Shown here in pieces: positions 1 to 12,900 of a DNA stretch of 64,000 bases. Source of the stretch: Halichondria panicea (Eukaryota > Porifera > Demospongiae > Suberitida > Halichondriidae); contig NC_087389.1 of the NCBI RefSeq assembly GCF_963675165.1, positions 2,762,001 through 2,826,000 of the forward strand. Direction: 5' to 3'. Position 1 is the first letter of the stretch. Each line of letters opens with the position of its first letter. The position numbers and the translations under genes were made by a program. Under the pieces are notes generated by a model. It saw only the letters and a program-made list of their open reading frames with translations. It did no database searches and was not told the origin of the DNA.

Positions 1-498
1 GAGAATGACGTTTTAGGGGGCTCTGAATATCTTGTAGTGATCATAATTCATGAAACATTGTTTCCCGCGTGTTGAGCAACCGTAACACGGATTGACATTA
101 AAGGATCTCTGGTGCCATGCTGCAAATTCAATGTAAAATGTCACGTGACGCTACTTCCGTTTCAAATCCCTCTCCCTATTCAATCTATGGTGCCATGAAC
201 TTAAATCTAAAGCTGCGTACTTATAGTATTGTAGAGGAGCAGTTTCTATAAGAGTTTAGGTTTAGCCTTGTCCCTATGCCCACTTCTGCTCCTTATTACA
301 ATGTGATTGCTCAGAGGCCTGTGTGGTTTTTCAAGTTTTGATAAGCTAATATCTGACTACAAGGTGGTAGGATAAGGTAGTGGTAGGATAAACTCAAATG
401 GCAGCAAAATTCATGTTAAAACACGGGTATAGTCGAGTGGACCATGAATAATGAACTGGTCCAGGATACTCATTTTCCTTCATCACTCTCTCGTGCAG
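1..498. other. Left flank without a recognised gene
   Basis: No exon or repeat family used elsewhere in the window was recognised here. It is probably the last intron of the gene whose terminal exon starts at 499, because a pyrimidine-rich stretch ending in GCAG lies directly before 499. Confidence 0.4.
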
Positions 499-753
499 GT
501 GTTAATGTTCTGGATAGTGGATAGTTTGCTGATGCGTAAACAGACTAAACAGAACAAGCCAGTGCCTTCAAAGAACAAGGCCAAGTACAACAAACTGAAG
601 ACCACGGGAGACAGTGGGTCAGAGTCAGACGAGTGTGATGTCATCTACACTAGCATGAACCCACATAGCACTACAGTGACTGCCCAGCCCAGTAAGAACA
701 AGTCTGATCACCCCATTAATATGAGCTTACTGTCTAGTGCTGATCGTAGGTAG
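499..753 (+). CDS. Terminal exon of an unrecognised gene
   Basis: This is an open frame from a good acceptor (pyrimidine-rich, ending in GTGCAG at 498) to a TAG at 751-753, giving 84 residues. It begins with a hydrophobic stretch (VLMFWIVDSLL), followed at once by a basic run (RKQTKQNKPVPSKNK) and an acidic and polar tail with SESDECDVIYTSM. That layout would suit the end of a membrane segment followed by a cytoplasmic tail, but this is inference. An AT-rich region follows the stop. The 5' part of the gene would lie beyond the left edge. It ends tail-to-tail with ATP23, whose stop is at 1035. No family was recognised and the exon is not proven. Confidence 0.35.
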   Translation: MLMFWIVDSLLMRKQTKQNKPVPSKNKAKYNKLKTTGDSGSESDECDVIYTSMNPHSTTVTAQPSKNKSDHPINMSLLSSADRR

Positions 754-1034
754 TGTGTGCAGTGATGCTAGTGTTATTATAGTTTTATGTATAATATTAT
801 TGTGTTTATAATACACAGGTTTTTAATCATTCTAACTGTTACAGGTATAATTTATATGACTGTACATGCATGCATGTACTGCACGGTGAATTAAATTAAA
901 GCCAGTATGATTATGGTGTTTGTAAATATGAATGACACCCAAATTATCTCTTGTAGCTAGTGCAGATTAACCATGATGCGACCTAATAACTCCATAAATA
1001 GATTTTGTGAATGAAGTACATAATTATAAATCAT

Positions 1035-2618
1035 CTATGGTGGGACTCGTTCAAAAGGCACGGTGTCTCTGAAGCAAGTTTGAAACACCTTGTCTACAAC
1101 TCTCTTTGCTTCTTTTTCTGGTATGTCTCTAATACACAGTACACTTTTCATGGCTCTCTCCCGAACACACACCTGCAAGGGACAATTAAAAGATGATGTG
1201 TGAGTCAAAGCGAATATCTACTTTACAATCATGCATGCACATGGGAATAGATGCTGCAGATGTATAAAGTGCAATGTACAAACTGAACCATAATATTATT
1301 GTCATTTAGGTGACAATTTTTGTACAAAGGCCGAAAACTTGTTCCCCACAACTGCCTATTATCAGGTAGTGCTATACCAGGAGTGCATTCATGCACTCCT
1401 GGTACTACACATAATGTGATGTCTAATTTATCTCTCAGCCCTAGATCTAGTCATTTGCACAACAAACAGTATACATTGGAACCCCTAAACGTGGACTCCC
1501 TGAAACAAGGACACCTTTAATAAGACACTCAACCAAGTCCCAAACTGGCAGCACTCAAACATACCTGATGGTGTTTTCTCCATCCGAATTTGAACCGTGT
1601 GAAGTTTTCCTTCCAGAAGAAACACTCCCCACTGAGGTTGGCTGCCCTTATCTCAGTACAAGCCAGGTGTTCGAGGTTGTCCCAGTCAAGGTGGGCCCGG
1701 CAGTAGTCATATGTGTGGACCAGCTCGTGAGTGAGCACATCGTTCATGTGCCCTTGAGAGAAGATGTTGTTCTCACACAGCACAACCTGATTATATTTAC
1801 AGCAATTCATCAATTTAATGAGGCATATTTATATCATTATTATTATTAGAAGGTGAAAAACGTTTGCGAATGAGCCAAATCATCAGAAAAATTGACCCTT
1901 TTGCGAACTAACTATTGTGTTCCTTGCCGGACGTGTGTATTAATTTAGGTTTTGCGATTTAGGTTTTTGTGATGTTATTTTTTCAATGTTCGCAAAGTTG
2001 GCAGATGCTCGCAAACACTTTTAATATTAAATACGGTAGCATAATTAATTATTAGACATCTATGTACAGATTCATTTTCTGATAATTAGCAGCTATTACG
2101 AGTATTTCAGTAATACAAACTCTAATAAACAAAGTTGTTCATGAATTCGGAATTACAAAATGTAGCCGTTGAACAACGCTGGTACCAAAGGTACTAGATT
2201 ACTAATAGTGTGTGCCTATATGCGTGCCTATATGCGTGTTAATTATAACCTGCTGGGTCTCAGGGTCATAGCCTCCAGCCACATGGGGACCACACGGTTC
2301 ACACACAAATTGCCTGTCCACATTCACCTCACTGCACAGAGATTTCAAACTTTGTACCTCGCCTTAATTAACATACTGCATGCACATAAAACCTTACCAT
2401 CCAACCTTTCTCATTGCATCCAGCATGTACCTCACATATGGACCTGGAATGCAATCCAGTAGTCAGCATAATTATAATAATCTAGATCTACCATTTTAAT
2501 GCTGCTTACTCTTTGAGACAGCGCGATCCAGTCTTCTCTGGCAGAGATGATGAATTTTGGGGATAGACTGAACCTGACCAGTTCTTCCTGGGTATTCAGC
2601 TCTCTCCTTTTCATCCAT
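1035..2618 (-). CDS. ATP23: ATP23 mitochondrial inner membrane metalloprotease
   Basis: Five exons (2618-2510, 2443-2398, 2331-2250, 1786-1565, 1172-1035) join in phase into 198 residues, from ATG at 2618 to TAG at 1035. The zinc-protease motif HELVH is at residues 99-103 and is followed by the family hallmark CRAHLDW...[16 protein letters not shown]. Upstream are the cysteine pair of [16 protein letters not shown] and the [11 protein letters not shown] helix seen in human ATP23 (formerly XRCC6BP1). ATP23 is known as an intermembrane-space protease and chaperone for ATP synthase subunit 6 in yeast. The length fits the family; the protein stops soon after PFERVPP, earlier than the vertebrate protein. 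A partial copy of its first exon sits at about 9061-9160. All introns are GT-AG. The first exon is the least certain; it is supported by the matching HHLCQRRLD segment. Confidence 0.93.
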
Positions 2619-3994
2619 TCTTACTTATCACCTGGCCTGAGCCCTGCCCACTTGCAATAATTATCTTTATGAGTAATTAATGGGAAATGATCGACCATGA
2701 TTGATGAAGAACTTAAGTTCTGCAAATCCATCTCTTTTGGGGAATACATTCTTGCCTCATAGAAAATGTCACTTAATTCACATACATCTAGAGTTTGCTC
2801 ATTAGAAGGTGAGCCTTAATATAGTAGGAGTTATGCCAATTGTCTCTCAGACTCGATCGTTCTCCCGAGTAACTAATCTCCTCTAGACACGTTGCATGAA
2901 GTAACTTATAAATTAAGTTAACGATGTGAATTATAATGAGAATTGGGTAGAATATAATAGGTGCTCCTAATTTTCGAACTGTTGTCGGCTGTTCAGTTTC
3001 TTCTCTAGCATTCTGTTCGATGTCCTAGCTATTCTCTGGAAGTGTTTCAACTACTTCTTTTGTGCAGTTCATTTTGCAACACCACAACTAAACTTAAACG
3101 CATACACACATGCAAAAAAAACTGGTGTTGCAAAATGAACTGATTCACGAGACTATACATATTTACATTATATGGCATAAATGCACGTTCCAGCCTCAGG
3201 ATCACCACCGGCTTGTTTAAATCCAACACAGTGCAGTTATTGATAATTATTTTACTGGAGTGAAGTCAATGATATGGTCTACGATTATATTGACATGTGC
3301 TCATGGTTTGCACTGCCAATTTAAGGCCGACCTATATAGAAGGGACACTTCGATCCGGGGTAGACTCGCAAGCCGTCACTATTGCACGGCGAATAGTAGA
3401 TTGGTCAAACTCACAGTCTACTGTCAGTCAGTATACCAGATAAGATTCTATAGCTATAGACTATACCTATCAATGATCTTGTGCATGGAACCGCATGCGG
3501 TCTAGCCACTCGGAGTTGCCACAAATACGTTGCACGAGTCTCTACACAAAGTTTTCCCAGTCTCTTTTTCACGTGCAAAAAGTGCTGGCTTGCAAGTCTA
3601 TGTCTGGGAGGGGGGAGCATCTACTGTGGGAGACAATCTACTCCGGTGACGGGGGAGTTGCACTAGTATATAACTATTATCTAGACGCTTAAATCCACAA
3701 ATACCAATAGCTATAAATTAAAAACCAATCAGTACTATCTGGTGCAATCGCACACTGAGGCATAAATGGCACTTTCAAATAATAATTATTGATTTAGACA
3801 AAACTGGGAGTGTAAAAATTAACTAAAATTAACTGAAAGGTCTAACAGAGCCCAACACAAAACAACCATCTGGAAACAAAAGAAAACGACAATCTAGAGC
3901 TGTCTGAATTAATTTAGCATTCACTAATATCACACGTGCAGATATCAACGATATCAACGATGCTTCCCTACATAAGTACATTCATCACGTTAAT
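2619..3994. other. Spacer between ATP23 and srGAP
   Basis: No coding region was recognised in this 1.4-kb spacer, which holds the ATP23 promoter and the srGAP 3' flank. The only clear structure is a short inverted repeat at 3065-3142. The open frames here lack splice or family support. Confidence 0.5.
3065..3142. repeat. Small hairpin element
   Basis: Perfect 20-bp inverted arms, CAGTTCATTTTGCAACACCA at 3065-3084 and its complement at 3123-3142, enclose a 38-bp loop. It looks like a minimal TIR element. Confidence 0.7.
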
Positions 3995-6900
3995 TTATTT
4001 AGGATCTTGCTTCCGTGCTATTTTTGCTGCCAGTTCAGCGTTAAATTCCTTACTTCCAGGAGGAGCACCAAAACCAGGAGGTTTAGCAGCAGTCGGTGGC
4101 TTGCCTTTCTCTGCAGCATTCGTTGGCTTGCCCTTCTCTTTTACACTCTTCTCTCGTCTAACCCCCCTTAACTTAGGCTCTTTGCCCACCTTGAGTGGAG
4201 CAGCAGGCTTCCTATCAGCTGGCACGGGTTTTTGTTGACCTTGATGGGCGGCTCTTTGCAAGGGGGAAATCCCAGCAGCTCCCCCGGGTTGTGGATGAGA
4301 CATGAGAGGGAATGCAGGGGGTTGATGATCCGAGCTGGAAGTATGACCAGTGGCTGGTGGGCCAGGAGCAGGAGGACGTACTCTAGGTTTAGGAGAGATT
4401 AACGGAGCAGTAGGTGGAGGTGCTGACTTGCTCTCAAACACCGATGCCATCTTCCCTACTTTATTTCCAGTAGAGGATGATCTAGGGATGTCGTCAGCCT
4501 CTGTCCCCTTCTGAGCAGCAAAGTCTGTTGAACGTTGCCTTCGATGTGCACCTGTGGAGTGTGGTTCAACTAGGACCTTCTGCTGAGATGGATCTTGGAA
4601 CTGCTTACTGAGTGAACGAACTGACGCGTGCATCTCGGCCTCTTTCTGATTCTTTGTTTCTATTGAGGGTGTTGATGGCTCGGATACTGATTCTTGCACA
4701 GTGGGAATAGGTACACTAGGGGTGTGGATATGGATAGCACCCCCAGCAGCGGGCGAGAGCTCTGTTTCAGAGGGGGATTGGACAATAAGTTCAGGTGTAA
4801 TAATTTGTACACTCTCATCGACCATAGTTTCGTCTTCTGGAATAGACGGCTGGGGTACTTTAATGGTCTTCTTAGGGGAGGGTGGATGTTCCCCAGCATC
4901 GCTGGCTGGCATGCTCGACCTGCGCTGAGGGGGGGTGGGCACAGGCAACGAGTTAGGGTCTGCAGAATTAAACTCAGGGATCTCAATATATGCTACCGGG
5001 ATGAATCCTCTCTTGCCATCGTGGAAGCCATCCCACCAGTTGTGGTCTGGCGTTTTCTCGATGACTTGGATGATATCCCCCCTTTTGAAGGAGAGTTCTT
5101 TGTCATTGCGGCCATTGTAGTCATACAAAGCATGAGCTTGCACAGCCTTCACAACTGCGGGAAAAACATGAGTTTGTGTAAGCTATATGTACAATAATCC
5201 TTGTGTGTGATGTAACTGCAGTATACAATGTATCTATAAGACCCGAGCATAGGCCAAATGAGTTGTTCAGGACTTACAGTACAGTGCAACAACAAAGAGA
5301 GTATATTTTATACCTCTCTACCAGAGGGTTTCTCACAGAAACTGTTAAAAATGTACGTAAAAAATTACTAGTATAATGAGCTGATATCTGGAGCCATTGC
5401 GAGCAAAACATCATTAATTCCTACGTAAACAAGCCATTTTGTTATGGCGTATCAACCTTCTTTCCATGTACGCTCGACATAATGTGTTATGACCGTACAC
5501 ATGAGATAATTAACTGTGTAGTTGCAAGTAGTCATCGCATGAGCTTCGGGTGCAGTAAATAATGATAAAATTTTAGATTTCTACTGAAGCGCTCAGCAAC
5601 ATACTCAAACTCAGCCAGTTATCAAAGAAATAGCCTTAGTTCTATGAGTCTAACATATTTTCGCCGGTCCACATTTTCAAGCCGCCATCTTCTAATGATG
5701 ATTCAGAACAGGTGGTGGTCCAAGGTAAGCGCCAAAAGTTGCACTTCTATATCTGTACTCAAATTGACCTCTATATATTTAATAAAGTATTCACCTAAGT
5801 GTAAAAATCTACTCTCTACTCTCTTTAGTAGCTTGTACATGCACAAAACTGTTCTACTCTTAACAATGTTTCCTCGTATGCACAGTATAACATAATTATG
5901 CATACCACCATCACCACGTACATGTACACACACATTTCACGTACTAATCCACACACCTTCATCATCCTCTGAGTCGGTCTCATCATCACTGAGTTCATCA
6001 GCAGAACCAGGGGTGGATGGCTTGGTAACCTCAGTGTCCATCCCCACCAGACTGTCGTTGATCTCCTCCATTGTCTTATCCAAATCCGAAAAATCCTCCG
6101 CCAGTGCTTGGATCACCTCATTTGTCTGCGGCTGGGAGGGAGCCACAATGCTAATGGAGAGAGTAAGACAGTTTCAAAAACACATTTCGAGAATCAACAA
6201 TGCTTAACAAACATACATGCAAGCAGTTTTAGTGCAGCCAATACATATAGTCATACGTTTCTTCTCGTGGAGATGTCGGCTGCTTCTCACGCTGTGTTTC
6301 CTCCTGAGGTGGTGTGGGCTCTTTCACCGGTTCCTCCTCTGTTGGTGGTGTTTGCTCAGCAGGGGAAAGGGTGAGCTCCTCAACCACTGGTTCTTCTGGT
6401 GGAGGTGGGCTAGGCTCACTTTTGGGAGGTCTTGGAGGAAGGGGTTCATGATCAGGGGGAATCAAGAATTCATCATTAGTTAGTAGCAACGAGCTTCTGG
6501 GGGGCAGTGGAGGTGGAGGTAAGCCATTGGTCGTCTCAGCTTCAGTAGGTTGATACTCGTCTGTTACTAGCCCCTGTAGAAAGTACATGCAGTGGAAACA
6601 TGTGAGAGTGCATGATTCAAAGCACTGCAGTAATGATACACTGTAGCATCATTAAATTACAGCCACATAATGTGGCAAAATATAGATGAGAGCTATACCT
6701 GGCAAAAGTTATCTGCTTACATGCAGTTGCTGTAAATGTAGTTCAATTGCAGGGTAAACCGGCCAAATTATGCAAACGCTTGCCGATTGCACTTCATAAT
6801 CTACTCTAGTACTCACCTGAGGTTGTGGAACTAGTGAGGAGGGTGGTCTGGCAGGCTCTGTTGGGGGAGACGTGGAAAGAACAGTCACCTTGGAAGTGAG

Positions 6901-9900
6901 CTCAAATGATGCCTCTAGCTCACTAGTAGGAGGTTCTGGAGCTAGGGCAGGTGGGGACTTTGACCTGTTTTGCTGCTCAATTCTCAGCTTGGCTTCCTCT
7001 TCTTCTTCTTCTTCTTCATCCCCAAAAATTAACTCATTCTGCTCAATGCACAGCTGTATCAGAATATTGACGGACGGCACGTCAGTGTGGAGTTGCCGTG
7101 GGTCAATGGAGTCAGGTGCTCGCATCAAAGTGGGTCCAAACACTAGGGCCAGATTAGCCGTGCCCATTTTATTGTCAGCACTGAACTCGGCAACACGACT
7201 GAGAAAACGAAACAGGTACTTCATGACACTGATCACAGGTGGAGGCAGAACGTTGACTGTTAGTTGAATAGACTCAAGCCGTTCTTGCATAGTGTCGTGT
7301 CGAGTGCAGTTAATGAACTCTCGGTATTTTTCCGAAGGGAAAAGGGGTATTGAGAGTTCCCTGAAGTAAGCTTTAAGGGTGCTTGCCACAGCACAAATAT
7401 CTGGCTTCTGTTGTGAGTAGGCAAGGGGGTCACGACCTGCAGGTTGATGTATAGACATGTAATCATTGGCCGTTCACTCCACATCAGGCATAATTACACA
7501 TGTACATTCAAGCACTCTATGAGCATGCACATTAATAATTATGTACATGTACATGTACATGTAATATGACTGTTTGAGCAAAAATCCATCCGCTTCATTA
7601 ATCTCTAACCTTCTTCGAATCCTTTCCTGAGTTCGTCTGTGTACGCAGCTGGTCCTGGCACCCTGAAGAGACCCTCCATCGTCATACCTAAACGTATATT
7701 CATTCGATGTGTAGCGGAGTAATTACTAACTGTTGTTAACTTACCACCATACTGTTCAATAGCTTTGACACAGCTTCTGACTACGAGAGGAACTTCACTA
7801 CCTGTAGCCTGTAAACAAACAATCATCACTTTTAGTAGCTGGGCAGAGTACACCAAGAGATCAAACACTCACACTATGCATTTACTGTACACACATTACA
7901 TGTACATGTCTCTTACCACAATATACTCTACAATGTCTCCTCCAAAGAGCTTAGGCACCTCCCCTGGTATCTGCCGGCCCTGAGCATCCACTCCCACCGG
8001 AACAGGAGGCCTGGGTATATTTAATAATAGTTTCCTCTCCAGGTATTACAGTACAAATATCAGCATACACGTTTGAGGGAAACTTAGGATCTACCAAACA
8101 TGCACCAACAAACATACACTTTCTGCTCATCAAGTGCTTTCTCCAGTATGTCCAGTTGTGAACTTGCCAGAGAGAGTCTGTCTGCTCTCTGTACTCGGCG
8201 ATGCACAATCTGCACACACATACATTATAAAGACTGGCAGTAGTAGAGTGTACAATTTTGTTAACATGACACTACAAATCACTGGTACAGAGACAAGATA
8301 TTTGTGCATTGTACACATGCACCATGAGGCTGTCATACTGAGCAGCTCACCCCTAGAGTAAAGAACAGAGTGTCCTTTTTGCCCTTTTGTGAGAGCTGCA
8401 CGGCGTGGGCTCCTCTTGAAGAGAGGGATAGTCCCCTCTCGAGGGAGGCAGTGCCCCTGGATGCTTCATTTGGCATAGAATCGCCATTCTCTTCGATTAC
8501 CGCCAGGGCATCGTCCACTGACGTCACCTGGTACTTTTTCAAGTTCACATTCTGCATATGCTGGATGGTCTTTACATCCTGCACAAGGGAACATATACAT
8601 TGTAACACGGCATACATGAAGGCACAGTGTACTCAGCTGATATAATTATACTGCTTCTAGCACACATGACATTGTGAGAGGATCGACACTTTCATTCAGC
8701 GATAAACAGTGTCTGTATCTGCATTGCTTGCGTTATAATGTGAGAGCGCATCATGAGGCAGATGGCTCTGCTTGTCTTACAAACAAAATTCCAACATCTC
8801 TATCTACCAATACGGTTTTGTTATGGTTACTTTTGACATGGGTGTGTGGCTGTCATGCATATCTAGCTACTTCATTCCCAGACTAGCATTAGGTATATAT
8901 ATAGCCACAGGAAGTGTAGTGTTATATTGTACATATAGCATTTCCAATACACCTCAACTAGAGCACTGAAGTGCTAAACTCTTGGCTTAAAGTGTGATTG
9001 CAGATTTATAGCATGTATAGCACATCTCACAACGAGAGGAGTGTTGTAAACACTGTAGATTTCAAGTGGACAGGGCTGCCACGTACAGGGCTCAGGCCAG
9101 GGACCAGGGTGATCAAGTACATGTAAGAATGGAGAGAGCTGAATACCCAGGAAGAACTCTGAACTCATTGCAGATCCACCCCTATTTTTAATTATTCATT
9201 GACAGGAAATGCAAACTATTATACTTCTTGTAGAGATCGAACATGCTTCTATCCTTGAAGATCATTCATCAAGCCATCAGATCATGTTTCCATTAAGCTC
9301 CTCTTCTTTAATGACTGTGTGGGCTCATGTCAACAATTGCAAACAACAATAATAACATACAACATTATACAAAGCAAACCTCTTCAATTATTACACTCTA
9401 ATACCTTGAGTGAAGCAAAACATGGCGAGAGGCATTCGCACAGCGCAGCTTGTACCACTCGTTTTATGTTTAATTGGCAAATTCTCATACCATTTGAAAC
9501 AAACATGTTAATTACTTGTGAATATCATTTGCATTGTTATGCCTCAGTGTGCACATGCGCAAGGGAGGTATTTGTGTGTGTGTGTGTGTGTTTGGCAAAT
9601 AATTTGGATGCACAGCTGTCCACATTGAAACCTGAGTCTAGGACTATTATTCCTTGAATATTGCACTTGGCTTTACTGTCTTTACGGCTCATCCTGTGTT
9701 TTAGCCTTGAGGAATGTCTAAAGTACATGTATTACGTACTTGTCTAGATTTGGGGGGAAGGGGGTGTAGATCTAGTAGCTGATAAATGTAAATGGGACGG
9801 TGGGAATAAAAAACCTCAAGTCTGCCAGCATTTTGGTTCAGGCTGCATGCATTAAGTCGATATCAGTATTGTGTGTGTGTACTCAATTTGTAGATTTGTA

Positions 9901-12900
9901 AATAATGCTTTGTTCTCGAGTAATGCTTTATGGGAATGTCATTGCAGCCTTTTCAGAATAGTGCGTAGCAAAACTTGTCCATAGAGTGTTGCTACTCTAC
10001 TAAGTAGTTAGCTCTGCACTTTGAGCGCTAGGTTTCAAGAGAGCAGCCATTAATTAATTGTTTGACATCCTTTTTAGAACAATCATGGTCAATCATTTTT
10101 TGGCACTATTCCTTGCATGCAAACGTAAAATATGATAATGTAAAAAGTATGTGTGCATTCAAGAGCTAGTAGCTTCATGTCGTAAAGCTTTGGCACCTCC
10201 ACCGAGGCGCCAAAGAATAGGTCAATTAATTTAATGTGCATGTGATGACATACAGCTCTTCCTGCTCGCTTGTTTATATGCTTTTGGTGCTTTTCCCGGC
10301 CAATAATTTATTAGCAATTTTAACATTGCAAATTAATGCTTTTTGTGGTCCAATAGTGTACGTATATCTTCTAATTTATCGGACACTTCTAATTACCCCG
10401 GACACTCTTTTGGGCAATTTTTGTTGTTCTAATACAACAGACACTCCAGTACTAATATTACTAAATATCCGGACAATACCTTGAAAAGTTGAGTTACCAT
10501 TCATAGACGGCAAGTATTAGACTTAGAGTGCTGCAGTTAGATAGCTTTGAGTAGCTAGTTTTAGATAGCTAGTGCAACTATTCAGTCCTACCCTGTTCTA
10601 TTAAACTTAGCTAGCTCGCATGCAGCTGCTTGCTTGTTCTAATTATTCCGGACACTTCGCATGCTCTATAAATATCTGTTCCAATTATACCCGGACAATT
10701 TCCAAAATATTTATTTTTTGCTGTCCGATAAATTAGAAAATATACGGTACAAAACCATGGAACGGAATTTGTCCACTATATTCACTCACTTCTTCTCTCT
10801 GAATCTTGAGTGTCTGCACCTCCTCTTGCAAGTCTTGCACACTCTTTTTGGCCCTCTTGAACACATCTTCAGTGTTCACCTTGTACTCTTGCACCTAGAA
10901 ACAATCGTACGTTAGAGCTATAAATGTGTATAAGTGCATGTACTGTGAGGAACTACACGTACATGTACTGTACATGTAGTATACCCTATATTATTGAGGG
11001 ACACATCTAAGAAAAATGCTATATCCCTAAGGCAAGTAAATTAAAAACTAACATCGTCTCCCTGGAACGGTGTGAACTGGAAGGGTGCGGGTGGGGTGAA
11101 GGGTGCGGAATATTCAGACAGGAAGTAGTGGAGGTCACCCTCAAAGTTAAGGGTCTTGGCCTGCTCCACCATGGAGTCTACAGACAACTTTATGGACTCA
11201 CACGTCTCGTACTCGGCATCACGCACAGAACACATAAGGCGACGATAAGAGTCGTGGTAGTCGAAATCCATGTACTGCACAATGTGGAAGAACAGATAGA
11301 CATGTATCAGAGGAAAAAGTATTACATTAATGCCATGCATTAGGGAATAGTGCATGGAATTTACTTAATAGAGTGCCCGTTGCGTTTTTAAGAACATGTT
11401 GAAACGCTTTCATATACACAGGACGCAACGCAAGGCAGCTCAATTAAATGTACAACAGTACGGAAGCGTTAAACAGCATTATTGCTCATTGTGGTCAGAC
11501 ATCAAATACTGTTGTAAATACAGTACACTCCATGGTAATGTCATTCAGGATATGGTCAATATACCTGGATAATATTGATATTACCCAGGATATAGTCCTA
11601 AAGCACCACCTACTAGCCCAGAGGAGATCCGACACGAGTACCTCGATTAGGCTAAAATTGAGTCACATGCAACTGACTTTAACGTAGAACTTTGCATGTG
11701 ACCAAGCCTAATCAAGCTTAATTGAGGTACTCATGTCGTACCTCCTCTGCTACCAGCCTATTAGTTTGCATTGCTTTTATAAGATTTCAATGCAGTAGGG
11801 TAGACGCCTGCAATCTGATTGGTTCATTAGGTAATGATCCTTGTGCTATAAACTCATTCCAATTCCAATTCCAATAATGAAGCTCATTATAACTGCAGCA
11901 ACCAGATGCTTACTGTCATTGGCTACTACATGTACATACATGTATGTACTACTAGGAAAGCAGTAGACGCAGGACTATTACGCAATCAGCAATAAGTGGG
12001 TTATAACGTCATGCATGCACTACCCTAGGGCTCGAGTTGTACATGTACAGTATTAGCTGTACATATGGGATTCCCTCTTATGAGTAATAATGTATACTAA
12101 CCAGAGCACTGAAGTGCAAACCCTCGGCGTTTTAGTGAGTCTACAGCCTTGAGTCAAAGCCACGTGTACATCTAGGCAAAGGTGCAGGTTCGAGCTTTTT
12201 AGCTTCTTAGCTTTTATTCGACAATGAAGCTTTAGCAGCAAAATCTGCCGAACCACTACCTTGTTGTGTTGAGGCTATCCATAGTACAAACACAGTGCTA
12301 TCGCATCCATGTGAGTAGACTCAGAATACAGACAGACTGACCGACTACTATAACCCGCGGCACGCCTCGGGTATGATAATTATCAAGTGATGAATGAACA
12401 GTGTGCTAGAATGATATTGAAAGTAGCACAGTAAATGAAACTAAAATATTGAAATAGTGTCTGAAGTCCATGTAGCATTCTATCACTAACACAATCATGG
12501 TATTGGTATCTTTGCAGACGCTACTATAATGTACACTAGTTTCACTAGCTAGCGTTCAAGGATGGTTACACAGCCGCTTCTTTATGTCTCGATATTGCAG
12601 ATCCTATTTATTATACTCTACTGTACAACAAACGTGTATTTATGAAGAAAAAACATTAGTGTTTTTGTACTCTATAAAACCGCTTCTTTGTGTCCCGATA
12701 ATGCTGACCCGGCTAACTATACAACGAACGTGTGTTTATGAAAAAACCGCATTACTAATTAGTGTTTTTCTGTTTGCGTATAACAGCGACGCTGCATTAA
12801 ACACAAACACCACATAATTTATTTTCTGACGGCTACTGATATTAAAATTATAGCAAACATGAGGCACACAAACTCAATTATCACATCCTGATTGACCTTC

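Noticed and set aside
1320-1520. Plus-strand 66-codon frame in the ATP23 gene
   Set aside because: It lies in the ATP23 intron between exons 4 and 5, with no support.
4660-7267. Several open frames on both strands overlapping the srGAP 3' exons
   Set aside because: Shadow frames of the proline-rich srGAP coding sequence, whose own frame is fixed by phase and domain matches.
7980-8010. Acceptor at 8011 for srGAP exon 11
   Set aside because: It leaves the frame out of phase with exon 10; the acceptor at 7980 restores the phase directly.
9537-9728. Open frames over the short GT run and flanks
   Set aside because: They are repeat A and simple-sequence translations (runs of TH or CV) without splice or family support.
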